A stretch of DNA of 64,000 nucleotides. Source: Nocardioides conyzicola (GTDB taxonomy: Bacteria; Actinomycetota; Actinomycetes; Propionibacteriales; Nocardioidaceae). A program made the translations under genes and the position numbers. Location: positions 438,268 through 502,267 of the forward strand of contig NZ_BAABKM010000005.1 in NCBI RefSeq assembly GCF_039543825.1, given 5' to 3'. The notes under the pieces are model-generated. The model worked only from the letters and a program-made list of their open reading frames with translations. It was not told the origin of the DNA and ran no database searches. Shown piece by piece: positions 24,958 through 34,688 of the stretch; the stretch's first letter is position 1, and each line of letters starts with the position of its first letter.

Positions 24958-25164
24958 TCAGGCCGACTCCATGTGCGGCGGGTCGACCGAGCGGACCAGC
25001 CGCAGGGGCGGCACCAGGCCGCTCTCGGCCAGGACGTCGAGCGCGCGCTGCTCGTCGTCGTCGAAGGTGAGCTCGGGCGGTGGGCCGAGCAGCACGGTGA
25101 CCACACAGTCGTGGCAGTGCAGCCCGCGCACCTCGCAGGTGTCGCAGTCGATTCTCGTGGTCAT
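24958..25164 (-). CDS. small conserved cysteine-rich protein (unknown function)
   Basis: This 68-residue protein begins with RIDCDTCEVRGLHCHDCVVTVLLGPPPEL, three closely spaced CxxC-type pairs that could bind a metal. An acidic stretch (DDDEQRALDVLAESG) and a conserved LRLVRSVDPP follow. Similar short proteins are common in actinobacteria, to my knowledge without an assigned function. ATG at 25164 is preferred to the start at 25194 because the conserved block begins there. It lies 52 bp after the NYN-domain gene on the same strand. Confidence 0.7.
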   Translation of the reverse strand: MTTRIDCDTCEVRGLHCHDCVVTVLLGPPPELTFDDDEQRALDVLAESGLVPPLRLVRSVDPPHMESA

Positions 25165-25216
25165 GCCTGGAACGGTGACAGGGACCACCGACAACGGCTC
25201 CGGCCGCGTGTCGCGC

Positions 25217-26515
25217 TCAGCGGGAGAGCAGGGCGAGGAGGGCGTCGGGGTCGACGACCCGGGCGCCGTCGCGGGCCACGTCGTCGGCGACCGCCCGGTC
25301 GGCGGTGACGACGAGGACGACCCGGCCGGTGGGTTCCACGGCGACCAGGTCGCGGATCACGTCGTCGGCGATCACGCCGCGCGGGCTGTAGAGCACGCGG
25401 ACACCTCGCGGTGCCACCACCGGCGGCCGGTGGTCGGTCTCGGCGGCGTCGAAGACGACCGTCGTCTCCGCGCCGGTCCGGGCGACCAGCGCGGCCAGCC
25501 CGGCCGCGAGCCGGTTGCGCTGGGCCTCCAGCGACGAGCTCGGCCAGGCACGCTTGCTGACGTTGTAGCCGTCGACGACCAGGCGGGCGCGAGGCATCGC
25601 AAGGTACTGCTCCAGCAGCGCCGTGCTCGCGCCGCCCAGGGCACCGGCCGAGCTCGGGGTCCGCATGCCCGCCTCCGCGACGTCCGCCGCGACCCGGTCG
25701 GCGGGCACGCCGTCGACGGTCGGCAGCGCCAGCTCGCGGCGCAGACCGGTGGCCGCGTCGATCACGGTCTCGAGGAGCAGGCGGGCGCGCACCGACGCCT
25801 CGTCACGCTCCGTCCGCGCGTCGCGACGGGCCTGGACGCCGACGGCGTCGTACTCCTCCACCCGGCCGCGCAGCTGCCGGTTCTCCTTCTCGAGAGCGGC
25901 GACCCGGGTCTCGGCGTCGGCCCTCGCCTGGGCGAGCTCCGCCTCGACCCGCTCGGCGAGCGCCCGCGCCTCCCGCTCGGCGGACCGGGCTTCGCCCAGG
26001 CGGCGCCGCAGGCCCGCGTGCTCGGCCTGGTGCTCGGTGCGGAGCGTCTCCTCCCGGGTCTGCTGGGCCGCGCGCAGCTCGCGCACCGTCTGCTCGGCGT
26101 CGGAGAGGCGCTTGCGCAGCCGCTCCAGCTCACGGTCCCGCCCGTCGCCGGCTGCGGCCGCCTCCTCGATCCGGGCGAGCCGCGCGGCGACGACCTCCGT
26201 CCACCCCTCGGGCCGGGTCAGCCACAGGCGCGCGGTCACCGCGACGTCGTCGGCGTCGTCGGGCTCGGCGCGGCCCGCGACCTGGACGGCGATCCGCTCC
26301 CGCACCTCGTCGTCGGCCAGCGCCTCGGTGATGGCGCTCGCGCCGAGGCGCGCCCGGCGGGCGGGGGCGAACGACGCCACCCGGCGTACGGCGGGAGGCA
26401 GCGTGGGCACGTCGGGCAGCACGTCGGAGACCTGGGCGACGATGCGGGTGCGGACCGGCTCGGGGAGCCCTGCCAGGGACAGGGGGCCAAGCACGGGAGG
26501 CTCGGGGGCGGACAT
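25217..26515 (-). CDS. NYN (PIN-like) RNase-domain protein with coiled coil
   Basis: This 432-residue protein has an N-terminal helical region, a coiled coil at about residues 115-245 rich in Glu/Arg heptads, and a C-terminal NYN domain starting at RLVVDGYNVSKRAWP near residue 310. Acidic residues follow (VVFDAAETD, VIADDVIRDLV, VTADRAVADD). NYN_YacP-type domains are predicted endoribonucleases. The start is ATG at 26515; the longer in-frame reading is a shadow of the zinc-ribbon gene. It sits 11 bp after that gene and 52 bp before a cysteine-rich small protein. Confidence 0.82.
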   Translation of the reverse strand: MSAPEPPVLGPLSLAGLPEPVRTRIVAQVSDVLPDVPTLPPAVRRVASFAPARRARLGASAITEALADDEVRERIAVQVAGRAEPDDADDVAVTARLWLTRPEGWTEVVAARLARIEEAAAAGDGRDRELERLRKRLSDAEQTVRELRAAQQTREETLRTEHQAEHAGLRRRLGEARSAEREARALAERVEAELAQARADAETRVAALEKENRQLRGRVEEYDAVGVQARRDARTERDEASVRARLLLETVIDAATGLRRELALPTVDGVPADRVAADVAEAGMRTPSSAGALGGASTALLEQYLAMPRARLVVDGYNVSKRAWPSSSLEAQRNRLAAGLAALVARTGAETTVVFDAAETDHRPPVVAPRGVRVLYSPRGVIADDVIRDLVAVEPTGRVVLVVTADRAVADDVARDGARVVDPDALLALLSR

Positions 26516-26526
26516 GGCGTGCTCCG

Positions 26527-26784
26527 TCAGCTCGCCTCGGGGTCGACGCCCGCGGGCTCGTACCGGGCCACGAGCTCGATCGCGTCCGAGCGGCCGCACC
26601 AGCGGCAGGTCACCTGCTCGACCGACTCGGCGCGCAGCTCGGTCTCCTCCACACGGTGCTCGCCGGCGAGGTCGAAGTGCCAGAACTCGGTCGTACGCCG
26701 GCTGCGGGTGACGTCGAAGCGGGTGAGGTTGCCGCAGCCGGCGCAACGCCAGCGCTGCCCGTCGTCGGGGATGGTCGTCGCCAT
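26527..26784 (-). CDS. small zinc-ribbon protein
   Basis: This 85-residue protein has two CxxC knuckles, CAGCGN near residue 14 and CRWCGR near residue 62, the spacing expected of one zinc ribbon. A charged beta-rich middle (TEFWHFDLAGEHRVEE) lies between them. ATG at 26784 has GAGGAGGAG upstream. It is the first gene of a three-gene set with the NYN protein and a cysteine-rich protein. A nucleic-acid role is plausible but not shown. Confidence 0.78.
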   Translation of the reverse strand: MATTIPDDGQRWRCAGCGNLTRFDVTRSRRTTEFWHFDLAGEHRVEETELRAESVEQVTCRWCGRSDAIELVARYEPAGVDPEAS

Positions 26785-26867
26785 CGCTCCTCCTCGACCC
26801 GTCGTTCGTCGGCCCCACCCTACGGCTGGGGTCCGCGCGGCGCCGCCGGATTGTCGGTGGCCGCCTC

Positions 26868-26873
26868 TAGCGT
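26868..26873 (+). promoter_or_regulatory. leaderless-type -10 box for the DEDD/UvrC-like nuclease
   Basis: TAGCGT lies 7 nt before the ATG at 26881, and no Shine-Dalgarno sequence is present. Confidence 0.5.
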
Positions 26874-26880
26874 CGACGAC

Positions 26881-28659
26881 ATGAGTGGTGGGGAGGTCCG
26901 GGGCTGGGAGGCACAGCGCAGCTTCGACGAGCTCGGGCGCCCGCTGCGCGACATCACCTTCTGCGTCGTCGACCTCGAGACCACCGGCGGCTCGGCCGAG
27001 GGCGGGTCGATGATCACCGAGATCGGCGCGGTCAAGGTGCGCGGCGGAGAGGTGCTCGGCGAGTTCCAGACCCTGGTCAACCCGCGCACGGACATCCCGG
27101 CGTTCATCGCCGTGCTCACCGGCATCACCAACGGCATGGTCGCCGACGCGCCGCCCATCGAGTCGGCGCTGCCCGCGTTCCTCGAGTTCGCCACCGGCTG
27201 CGTGCTGGTCGCGCACAACGCGCCGTTCGACATCGGTTTCCTGCGCCACTTCACCGAGCTCCAGGGCCGACCCTGGCCGACCTTCGAGGTGCTCGACACC
27301 GCCAAGCTGGCGCGGCGCGTGATCACCCGCGACGACGCGCCCAACTGCAAGCTCTCGTCGCTCGCCAAGGCGTTCAACTCGCCGACGACGCCCAACCACC
27401 GGGCGCTCGACGACGCCCGGGCCACCGTGCACGTGCTCCACGGCCTGATGGAGCGGCTCGGCGGCGTCGGGGTGCACACCCTGGAGGAGCTGCAGACGTT
27501 CTCGTCGCGGGTCACCAGCGCCCAGCGGCGCAAGCGGCACCTCGCCGAGGGGCTCCCCCACGCCCCCGGCGTCTACCTCTTCCGCGACGAGAAGGCCCGG
27601 GTCCTCTACATCGGGACGTCGCGCGACCTGCGCAGCCGGGTCCGCTCCTACTTCACCTCGTCCGAGACCCGCTCCCGGATGGGCGAGATGGTCGGCATCG
27701 CCAGCGTCGTCGACGGCATCGAGTGCGCGACCGCGCTCGAGGCCGAGGTCCGCGAGCTCCGCCTGATCGCCGAGCACAAGCCGCGCTACAACCGGCGGTC
27801 CCGGTTCCCGGAGCGGGTGCACTTCATCAAGCTGACCCGCGAGGCGTGGCCGCGCCTGTCGCTGGTGCGCAAGGTGCTCGACGACGACGCCGACTACCTG
27901 GGCCCGTTCTCGTCCAAGAAGGTCGCGGAGAAGTGCCTGGCCGCCCTGCACGACACGTTCCCGATCCGCCAGTGCTCCGACCGGATCGCACGCGATCCGG
28001 GCACCGGCCACTCGGCCTGCGTGCTGGCCGAGATGGGCCGGTGCCTGTCGCCCTGCGACGGCAGCGTCGACGCGACGACGTACGCCGCCGTGGTCGGCCA
28101 GCTCCGCGACACGCTGCTGCGCCGACCCGACGAGGTGGTCGACGCGATCAACGCCCGGATGGCCACGCTCGCCGACGACGAGCGCTTCGAGGAGGCGGGC
28201 CACCACCGCGACCGGCTGTCCGCGTTCGTGCGCGCCGCGGCGCGGACCCAGCGGCTCTCCGCGCTGACCCGGTGTCCCGAGGTGATCGCCACCCACCGCA
28301 ACGACGCGGGACGGTGGGAGGTCCACGTCGTGCGCCACGGCCGGCTCGCGGCCGCCGGGGTGATCCCGTCCGGGGCCGACGCCGTCGCCTACGTCGCCAC
28401 CCTGCGTGCGTCGGCCGAGACGGTCCGCTCCGGCCCCGGACCGGTGCCCGCCGCGACCGCTGAGGAGACCGAGAAGATCCTGCGCTGGCTCGAGTCACCG
28501 GGCATCCGGCTGGTCGACGTCGACGGCGAGTGGACCTGTCCGGTCGCCGGGGCGACCCGGCACCTGGCCGTGCACGACGCGGTCAACCAGTCCCGGCTGT
28601 CGCTGGTCCCCTTCAACGACCGTCGCGGCCTCACGACCGTGCACCAGCCCGCGCGATAG
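26881..28659 (+). CDS. DEDDh exonuclease fused to UvrC-like GIY-YIG nuclease
   Basis: This 592-residue two-part nuclease starts with a DnaQ-like 3'-5' exonuclease: motif I DLETT with D31 and E33, motif II HNAPFDIGFL and motif III HRALDDARAT near residue 173. A UvrC-like half follows, with the GIY-YIG domain PGVYLFRDEKARVLYIGTS near 230-248 and CSDRIARDPGTGHSACVLAEMGRC further on. The arrangement matches the actinobacterial DEDD exonuclease family that includes Rv2191. A DNA-repair role is inferred from the domains. Its TAG is part of the TAGGTT box of the next gene. Confidence 0.9.
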   Translation: MSGGEVRGWEAQRSFDELGRPLRDITFCVVDLETTGGSAEGGSMITEIGAVKVRGGEVLGEFQTLVNPRTDIPAFIAVLTGITNGMVADAPPIESALPAFLEFATGCVLVAHNAPFDIGFLRHFTELQGRPWPTFEVLDTAKLARRVITRDDAPNCKLSSLAKAFNSPTTPNHRALDDARATVHVLHGLMERLGGVGVHTLEELQTFSSRVTSAQRRKRHLAEGLPHAPGVYLFRDEKARVLYIGTSRDLRSRVRSYFTSSETRSRMGEMVGIASVVDGIECATALEAEVRELRLIAEHKPRYNRRSRFPERVHFIKLTREAWPRLSLVRKVLDDDADYLGPFSSKKVAEKCLAALHDTFPIRQCSDRIARDPGTGHSACVLAEMGRCLSPCDGSVDATTYAAVVGQLRDTLLRRPDEVVDAINARMATLADDERFEEAGHHRDRLSAFVRAAARTQRLSALTRCPEVIATHRNDAGRWEVHVVRHGRLAAAGVIPSGADAVAYVATLRASAETVRSGPGPVPAATAEETEKILRWLESPGIRLVDVDGEWTCPVAGATRHLAVHDAVNQSRLSLVPFNDRRGLTTVHQPAR

Positions 28660-28662
28660 GTT
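28657..28662 (+). promoter_or_regulatory. leaderless-type -10 box for the Lrp-like gene
   Basis: TAGGTT lies 6 nt before the ATG at 28669 and includes the stop codon TAG of the upstream nuclease gene. Confidence 0.45.
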
Positions 28663-28668
28663 CGGGTC

Positions 28669-28947
28669 ATGATCACCGCCATCGTCTTCGTCAAGGCCGA
28701 CGTCGCCCGCATCCCGGAGGTCGCCGAGGCGATCGCGGCGCTCGACGGGATCAGCGAGGTCTACTCGGTGACCGGGCAGATCGACCTGATCGCCCTGGTC
28801 CGCGTCCGCGACCACGACGACGTCGCGTCGGTGGTGGCCGACAAGCTCAACAAGGTGCCCGGCGTTCAGGCGACCGAGACGCACATCGCGTTCCGGGCCT
28901 ACTCCAAGCACGACCTCGAGTCGGCGTTCTCGCTCGGCCTGGACTAG
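28669..28947 (+). CDS. stand-alone Lrp/AsnC ligand-binding (RAM) domain protein
   Basis: This 92-residue protein is a single RAM domain: ITAIVFVKADVARIPEVAEAIA, GISEVYSVTGQIDLIALVRV and VPGVQATETHIAFRAYSK. It has no DNA-binding helix-turn-helix. Such domains form alpha-beta dimers or octamers that bind amino acids or related small molecules and may modulate a full-length Lrp protein elsewhere. It lies between the nuclease and a membrane protein, 3 bp before the latter. Confidence 0.88.
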   Translation: MITAIVFVKADVARIPEVAEAIAALDGISEVYSVTGQIDLIALVRVRDHDDVASVVADKLNKVPGVQATETHIAFRAYSKHDLESAFSLGLD

Positions 28948-28950
28948 CCG

Positions 28951-29565
28951 GTGCCCTGGCTCGAGGCCATCGGCTGGGCCGGCAGCGCGCTGCTGGTCTT
29001 CTCGCTGCTGCAGGCGCGGGTCCTGCGGTTCCGGACCCTGAACACCGTCGGGTGCGCGGTGCTGATCTTCTTCAACGCGATGCTCGGCGTCTGGCCCATG
29101 GTCGCGATGAACATCGTGCTCGCGGCGATCAACGTCGTGTTCATCGTGCGGTTGCTGCGCGATCGCCACGACGAGGCCGCCTTCGAGGTGCTCCAGGTCG
29201 GCGTCGACGACGACTACCTGCAGCACGTGCTGCGGGTCCACGCCGACGACATCGCGCGCTTCCAGCCCGACTTCACCTGGACCGATGCCACCCCCGGGCG
29301 CGACCTGGCCTTCATCGTCGTCAGGGGCGACGAGACCGTGGGGGTGGTGGCAGTACGGCGTGACGGCGACATCGCCCGGGTCCGCCTCGACTACGTCACC
29401 CCGCGCTACCGCGACTTCACGCCCGGGGAGTTCGTGTGGCGGCGCAGCGGCCTGCTCAACGGCCTCGGCTTCCGCCACGTGATGACGCCTTCGGGCATGG
29501 TCGGCGCCTACTACGACCGGGTGGGCTTCACCCGCAACGGCCGCGAGTTCGTGCTCGACCTCTGA
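28951..29565 (+). CDS. membrane protein with C-terminal acyltransferase-like domain
   Basis: This 204-residue protein has three membrane helices in residues 1-70 (YgjV-like: LEAIGWAGSALLVFSLLQAR, LNTVGCAVLIFFNAMLGVWP). A cytoplasmic domain of about 130 residues follows, with a GNAT-like pattern: FIVVRGDETVGVVAVRR, VRLDYVTPRYRDFTPGEFVW and MVGAYYDRVGF. The combination suggests a membrane-tethered N-acetyltransferase-like protein; catalytic activity cannot be judged. The start is GTG at 28951, 3 bp after the Lrp-like gene. Confidence 0.7.
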   Translation: MPWLEAIGWAGSALLVFSLLQARVLRFRTLNTVGCAVLIFFNAMLGVWPMVAMNIVLAAINVVFIVRLLRDRHDEAAFEVLQVGVDDDYLQHVLRVHADDIARFQPDFTWTDATPGRDLAFIVVRGDETVGVVAVRRDGDIARVRLDYVTPRYRDFTPGEFVWRRSGLLNGLGFRHVMTPSGMVGAYYDRVGFTRNGREFVLDL

Positions 29566-29701
29566 CCTCGCCTCTTCCGGGTCGGCCAAACGGCCAGATC
29601 CCGTGGTCGGCGCGGGTCATCTTCGGCCTCCGACGGGCTCCGTCGGCCGCCGCGCTTCTACGCTCGGTCGACCTTCGACCGGTGGAAGCTGGAGGAACGT
29701 C

Positions 29702-32700
29702 GTGCTCGCTCGAGGAGTGCACGCCCGGGTCGCGCCCGTCATGGCCGGCCTGCTGGTCCTGGCCGCCCTGACCGTGGCGGGCCCTCCTGCGGCGGCCGCG
29801 CCCGCGGCACCCAGCGGGCTGACGCCGAGCGACACCACCGTCAGCGGAGTGCCGGTGCTGACCTGGGACCGGACGCCGGGCGCCACGTCGTACGACGTGC
29901 AGGTCGCGGGCTCGTCGTCCTTCTCGACCCTGCTCTGGTCGCAGTCGGGCACGGCCAACCACCAGGCCGTGCCCACGACCCAGCTGCCGGCGGGCGAGCT
30001 CTGGTGGCGGGTCAGGTCCCGCGACTCCACCGGTGCCGGTGACTGGTCCGGCGCCGCCTTCACCCGCAGCGGCGTCGCCGCGCCTGCCGTGACCGGCCCG
30101 GCCGACGGGGTCGAGCTCGCACAGCCCACCCAGCCGCCGGTGCTCTCGTGGGCGCCGGTCGCTGGGGTCGGCAGCTACACCGTCGAGATCAGTCCCGACG
30201 ACGGCTTCATCGACCCGACCCGCATCATCACCTCGACGACCAAGGGCACCTCGCTCGTCCTGACCCAGCTGCAGATCCCCGGGACGTACTACTGGCGGGT
30301 GCGCGGCCAGCTCGCGGCCGGCTTCGCCACGGAGTGGTCCGACCCGCGGTCCTACCGGGTCTTGGGCCTCGACAAGCCTGGTCTGGTGGCGCCGGTCGAC
30401 GACGTCGAGCAGAACATCGAAGAGGTGGTGCTCGACTGGACCCCCGTCGCGGGTGCCCGGTCGTACGACGTACAGGTCAGCACCGACGTCAACTTCCAGA
30501 GCATCACCACCGTCAAGGTCGGGGTGCTCGGCACGCGCTGGTCACCGCCGATCACGCTCAACAACGACCAGTACTACTGGCGGGTGCGCCCCGTGGACGC
30601 AGCCGGCAACAAGCTCGACTGGTCCGCGGTGTCGGTCTGGAAGTTCCGGCGCGCCTGGCCGGACCAGCCGGCGCTGGAGTATCCCGCAGACGGTGACACC
30701 GTCGGCGACCCGTTCTACTACCAGTGGACCCCGATCGCGCTCGCCAGCGAGTACGAGGTCCAGGTCAGCGAGAGCCCGACGTTCCCCGATGGCGAGACGT
30801 CGAGCTGCTCGACGATCCACACCACTCTCGCGCCCGCCGGGAGCGCCTGCATGCCGGGGGCCATCGGCACCTACTACTGGCGGGTGAAGGCGATCGACGC
30901 GCCGGCGATGGTCGTGACCGACACGATCCTGTCCGACACGCAGGTGTTCACGTATCTCCCCGGCATGCCGGTCCTGACCGGACCTGCTCCCGACGCGACA
31001 GTGCAGATCCCGACCCTGACCTGGGACCCGGTCGCGCTCGCGTCGACCTACAAGGTCACGGTCACCAACGTCGCGACGGGGTCGGCCGTTGTCACGGACA
31101 CGACCTCCGCCACCTCCTACACCCCGAGGCAGGTGCTGACGCCTGCGACGTACCGGTGGCAGGTGCAGGCAGTCAGCGGCGACGGTCGGCCCGGCACCTC
31201 CGTCCTGCCCAACAGCCAGCGCCGCTTTGTCGTCGAGGCAGCTCCGAGCGCACGTGCCCCCACTCCAGAGCCCTTGGACAGCGGCGGGACCTTCGACCGG
31301 TTCCCCACCCTGCGCTGGACACCGGTCGCGGGTGCCGACTCCTACGTCGTCCGCATCAGGCGGGCGGACGGAGTGGCCTGGGCAAGGATCGCCGACACGT
31401 TCCACTACTCCGAGGGCGACGACCGGGGAACGACCTTCCTGACACCCGGCTCCTACACGTGGTACGTGGAGGCCGCGAACGGCTCGGCGCCGGTGTCGGA
31501 GAGCGTCGGCCGCGGGACGTTCACCATCCGTCAACTGCCGGCCACCATCCGCTATCGCGCGGCGATCACCGGCAACGCGATCACCGGTGCCGGCGGCTCC
31601 GCGCTCGACTCGTGCGATGCGACTCTCCCGGCCGAGTGCCAGAACCTGCGCCAGACGCCGACGCTTTCCTGGGCACCCGACGTGCGGGTCGGCGCCTACC
31701 GGCTCTACATCTCACGAGACAGCGAGATGACCAACCTGGTGCCCGGGTACAACGGCATCCCGGTCTACGACACGATGTGGACGAGCCCCAAGGCGCTCCC
31801 CGACAGCCAGGCCGGGTCGGCATACTTCTGGGAGGTCGTGCCGTGCGTCACCGCCAACTTCTGCGGGTCGCTGAGCCATGCGGACCATGCGTTCAACAAG
31901 ATGAGCAACCAGGTCGAGCCGCTCTCACCCGCACCAACCGCCCTCGTCACGGACGACGTGACCCTCACCTGGCGGGACTTTCTCTCGACCGAGCAGAGCG
32001 CGTCGGCCAGTGACACGTCGCTCACCACCCGAGCCCGCACGGAGGCGCGGACGTACGTCGTCCAGGTCGCGACCGACGCCAACTTCCAGGCGCTGGTCGA
32101 CACAGCGGAGGTCGACCAGACGACCTACACCTCCGCCGCGACGACCTACCCCGAGGGTCCGCTGTACTGGCGGGTGCAGGCCATGGACGGCTCGAGAACC
32201 GCGCTCCCGTGGAGCCAGGCGAGATCGTTCACCAAGCTGTCCCCCACGCCGACGCCCATCGCTCCTGCCGACGGCGCATCGGTGCCAGGTGACACTCCGT
32301 TGAGCTGGCACCCGCTGGACTTCGCGGCGTCGTACGACGTCGAGGTCTACAAGGGCGACGATCGCATCGGCAACGCGGGCAACCGGGTCCTCACGGCCAG
32401 CTCGCAGCAGGTCGTCTATGCACCGACGACTCCGCTCGCGGCCACGGCGACGCCGTACACCTGGCGCGTACGACGCGTGGACGCATCCGGTCGCAAGGGC
32501 GGCTGGAGCGCGCTGCGGCCGTTCGTGGTGACCGGCCCGGCGCCGACGCTCACCAGTCCCTCGGCCGACGCCGACGTGCCGCCCTCCGACGCGCTCTTCA
32601 CCTGGGACGCCGAGGCGGCCGCGACGACGTACCGCTTCGAGCGCCGCCGACCGGCGACGTCCGACGTCGCCGAGACGGTGACCACCGCGGCCACCGCCTG

Positions 32701-33637
32701 GGCGCCGACCAAGGCACTGCCGAGCGGCTCCTGGGAGTGGCGGATCACCTCCCTGGACGTCAACGGCGCGGCGCTGGGGTGGTCGGCCTGGCGCCCGTTC
32801 GCGGTGCACGACACCCCGCTCGCGACCACCCCGGTCGGGGTCCAGGGATCCGGCGGCGTGGGCACCGCGATGACGGTCGTCCCGCCCGTCTGGGACATGC
32901 CCGGCGTCGTGACCACCTACCAGTGGCTGCGCGACGGCAGCGCGATCGCGGGCGCCACCGGTGCCGTCTACGAGCTCACGACCGCCGACTACGCGCGCAA
33001 GGTCAGCGTGCGCGCGGCCGGCGTACGACCCGGCTACCTGACCGGTACGTCGACCAGCGTCCCGGTCGTCGTCACTCCCGGGGTCCCCCTGGTGGCGACG
33101 GCACCGCCGGTGATCTCGGGGACCGTCAAGGTCGGGCAGTCGCTGCAGACCACCACCGGGACCTGGCCGGGGACGCCTCGGCTCTCCTACGCATGGCTGC
33201 GTGACGGCCAGGCGGTCGCCGGCGCCACCGGCCCGACCTACCGGGTGGCCCCCACCGACGCCGGCCACCGCCTCGCGGTGCGGGTCACGGCAACGAGCGC
33301 CGGGTACGCGCCCGGGTCCGAGTCGAGCGGCGCCCGCGCCGTACCCAGGCTGACCTCGAAGGTGATCGCCACGACCGCACCCCGGGTGGGCGCCCGTCAA
33401 CGGGCGACGGTGGCCGTCACGATCACGGTCCCGCTCACGACCGCGGTCGGGAGGGTCAGCGTCCTCGAGGGGCGGCGGACGTTGGTGACCAGGACGGTCG
33501 GCGCCACGGCGCACGGCCAACTCACGGTCCGGCTGCCCCGGCTGAGCAAGGGCCGGCACGTGCTGACGGTCCGCTACCTCGGCACCCCCGAGATCGCCCC
33601 GTCGGCGCCGCGCACGGTGCGGTTGCGGGTCGGCTGA
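29702..33637 (+). CDS. large secreted protein with about ten FN3-like and several Ig-like repeats
   Basis: This 1311-residue protein has a signal peptide (about residues 1-38, ending PPAAAAPAA). About ten fibronectin-III-like repeats follow, each ending in a YYWRV-type strand; these are encoded near 30000, 30290, 30575, 30875, 31150, 31455, 31820, 32165, 32455 and 32730. Two repeats of the form YQWLRDGSAIAGATGAVY and YAWLRDGQAVAGATGPTY come next, then an Ig-like C-terminal domain (VSVLEGRRTLVTRTV). There is no LPXTG motif or C-terminal helix, so it is probably released or held by wall interactions. GTG at 29702 has GGAGG 6 nt upstream. The stop is 6 bp from the trpD stop. It may be an adhesin or surface-matrix protein. 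Confidence 0.8.
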   Translation: MLARGVHARVAPVMAGLLVLAALTVAGPPAAAAPAAPSGLTPSDTTVSGVPVLTWDRTPGATSYDVQVAGSSSFSTLLWSQSGTANHQAVPTTQLPAGELWWRVRSRDSTGAGDWSGAAFTRSGVAAPAVTGPADGVELAQPTQPPVLSWAPVAGVGSYTVEISPDDGFIDPTRIITSTTKGTSLVLTQLQIPGTYYWRVRGQLAAGFATEWSDPRSYRVLGLDKPGLVAPVDDVEQNIEEVVLDWTPVAGARSYDVQVSTDVNFQSITTVKVGVLGTRWSPPITLNNDQYYWRVRPVDAAGNKLDWSAVSVWKFRRAWPDQPALEYPADGDTVGDPFYYQWTPIALASEYEVQVSESPTFPDGETSSCSTIHTTLAPAGSACMPGAIGTYYWRVKAIDAPAMVVTDTILSDTQVFTYLPGMPVLTGPAPDATVQIPTLTWDPVALASTYKVTVTNVATGSAVVTDTTSATSYTPRQVLTPATYRWQVQAVSGDGRPGTSVLPNSQRRFVVEAAPSARAPTPEPLDSGGTFDRFPTLRWTPVAGADSYVVRIRRADGVAWARIADTFHYSEGDDRGTTFLTPGSYTWYVEAANGSAPVSESVGRGTFTIRQLPATIRYRAAITGNAITGAGGSALDSCDATLPAECQNLRQTPTLSWAPDVRVGAYRLYISRDSEMTNLVPGYNGIPVYDTMWTSPKALPDSQAGSAYFWEVVPCVTANFCGSLSHADHAFNKMSNQVEPLSPAPTALVTDDVTLTWRDFLSTEQSASASDTSLTTRARTEARTYVVQVATDANFQALVDTAEVDQTTYTSAATTYPEGPLYWRVQAMDGSRTALPWSQARSFTKLSPTPTPIAPADGASVPGDTPLSWHPLDFAASYDVEVYKGDDRIGNAGNRVLTASSQQVVYAPTTPLAATATPYTWRVRRVDASGRKGGWSALRPFVVTGPAPTLTSPSADADVPPSDALFTWDAEAAATTYRFERRRPATSDVAETVTTAATAWAPTKALPSGSWEWRITSLDVNGAALGWSAWRPFAVHDTPLATTPVGVQGSGGVGTAMTVVPPVWDMPGVVTTYQWLRDGSAIAGATGAVYELTTADYARKVSVRAAGVRPGYLTGTSTSVPVVVTPGVPLVATAPPVISGTVKVGQSLQTTTGTWPGTPRLSYAWLRDGQAVAGATGPTYRVAPTDAGHRLAVRVTATSAGYAPGSESSGARAVPRLTSKVIATTAPRVGARQRATVAVTITVPLTTAVGRVSVLEGRRTLVTRTVGATAHGQLTVRLPRLSKGRHVLTVRYLGTPEIAPSAPRTVRLRVG

Positions 33638-33643
33638 GCCCGG

Positions 33644-34681
33644 TCAGGCCGCGGAGGCGGCGACCCAGCGCTCGAGCGTCGCCCTCGCCGCACCGGAGTC
33701 GATGGCGTCGGTCGCCTTGGCGAGTCCGGTGGTCAGCGCCTCCATCGGCTCACCGGCCGGGTCGTCGTGCACGGCGAGCGCCGCGGCGGCGTTGAGGAGC
33801 ACGGCGTCGCGCACGGCGCCGGTCTCGCCGTCGAGGAGCCGTCGTACGACGTCAGCGTTGAAGGCGGCGTCGCCACCGCGCAGAGCCTCGGTGGTGCCGG
33901 GCGCCAGGCCCAGGGCGATGGGGTCGACCGTGGACTCGGTGACCTCGCCCCCGTGCACGCGCCAGACCCGCGAGGTGGTGGTCGTGGTCAGCTCGTCCAG
34001 CCCGTCGTCGCCGCGGAAGACCCAGGCGTCGACGCCGCGGCCGGCGAACACGCCGGCCATCACCGGCGCCTGCCGCGCGTCGGCGCAGCCGATCGCCTGG
34101 GCGCCCGCGCGGGCCGGGTTGGTGAGCGGGCCGAGCAGGTTGAAGGTGGTGCCGATGCCAAGCTCGCGCCGGGCGACCGCCGCGTGCCGCATCGCCGGGT
34201 GGAAGGTGGCCGCGAAGCAGAACGTGATGCCGGCCTCCTCGGCCACCGCCGCGACCCGGTCGGGCGCCAGGTCGAGCCGGATGCCGAGCTGCTCGAGCAC
34301 GTCGGCCGAGCCGGACTTCGACGAGGCGGAGCGGTTGCCGTGCTTGACGACCCGCGCGCCCGCGCCGGCCGCCACGATCGCGGCCATCGTCGAGATGTTG
34401 ACCGACATCGAGCGGTCGCCACCGGTGCCCACCACATCGAGCAGACGCCCCGGGATCGAGAGCGGCGTCGCGACGGCGTACATCGCCTCGACCAGGCCGA
34501 GGACCTCGTCGATGGTCTCGCCCTTGGCCCGCAGGGCCACGGCGAAGCCGGCGATCTGTGCGGGCGAGGCCTCGCCGGAGAGCAGCTCACCCATGGCCCA
34601 GGCGGTCTGCGGCGCGTCGAGGTCGGTGCCGGCGACCAGGGCGCCGAGGACCTCGGGCCAGCTCGACCCCTGTCCGCTCAC
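33644..34681 (-). CDS. trpD: anthranilate phosphoribosyltransferase
   Basis: This 345-residue enzyme joins anthranilate and PRPP in tryptophan synthesis. Family motifs are [17 protein letters not shown] near residues 84-100 (PRPP site), [21 protein letters not shown] near 109-129, and [18 protein letters not shown]. Its length is normal. No other trp genes are near; in M. tuberculosis trpD is likewise alone beside ctaE-qcrCAB. The degenerate receiver gene lies 7 bp upstream on the same strand. Confidence 0.95.
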   Translation of the reverse strand: MSGQGSSWPEVLGALVAGTDLDAPQTAWAMGELLSGEASPAQIAGFAVALRAKGETIDEVLGLVEAMYAVATPLSIPGRLLDVVGTGGDRSMSVNISTMAAIVAAGAGARVVKHGNRSASSKSGSADVLEQLGIRLDLAPDRVAAVAEEAGITFCFAATFHPAMRHAAVARRELGIGTTFNLLGPLTNPARAGAQAIGCADARQAPVMAGVFAGRGVDAWVFRGDDGLDELTTTTTSRVWRVHGGEVTESTVDPIALGLAPGTTEALRGGDAAFNADVVRRLLDGETGAVRDAVLLNAAAALAVHDDPAGEPMEALTTGLAKATDAIDSGAARATLERWVAASAA

Positions 34682-34688
34682 GTCCCGC

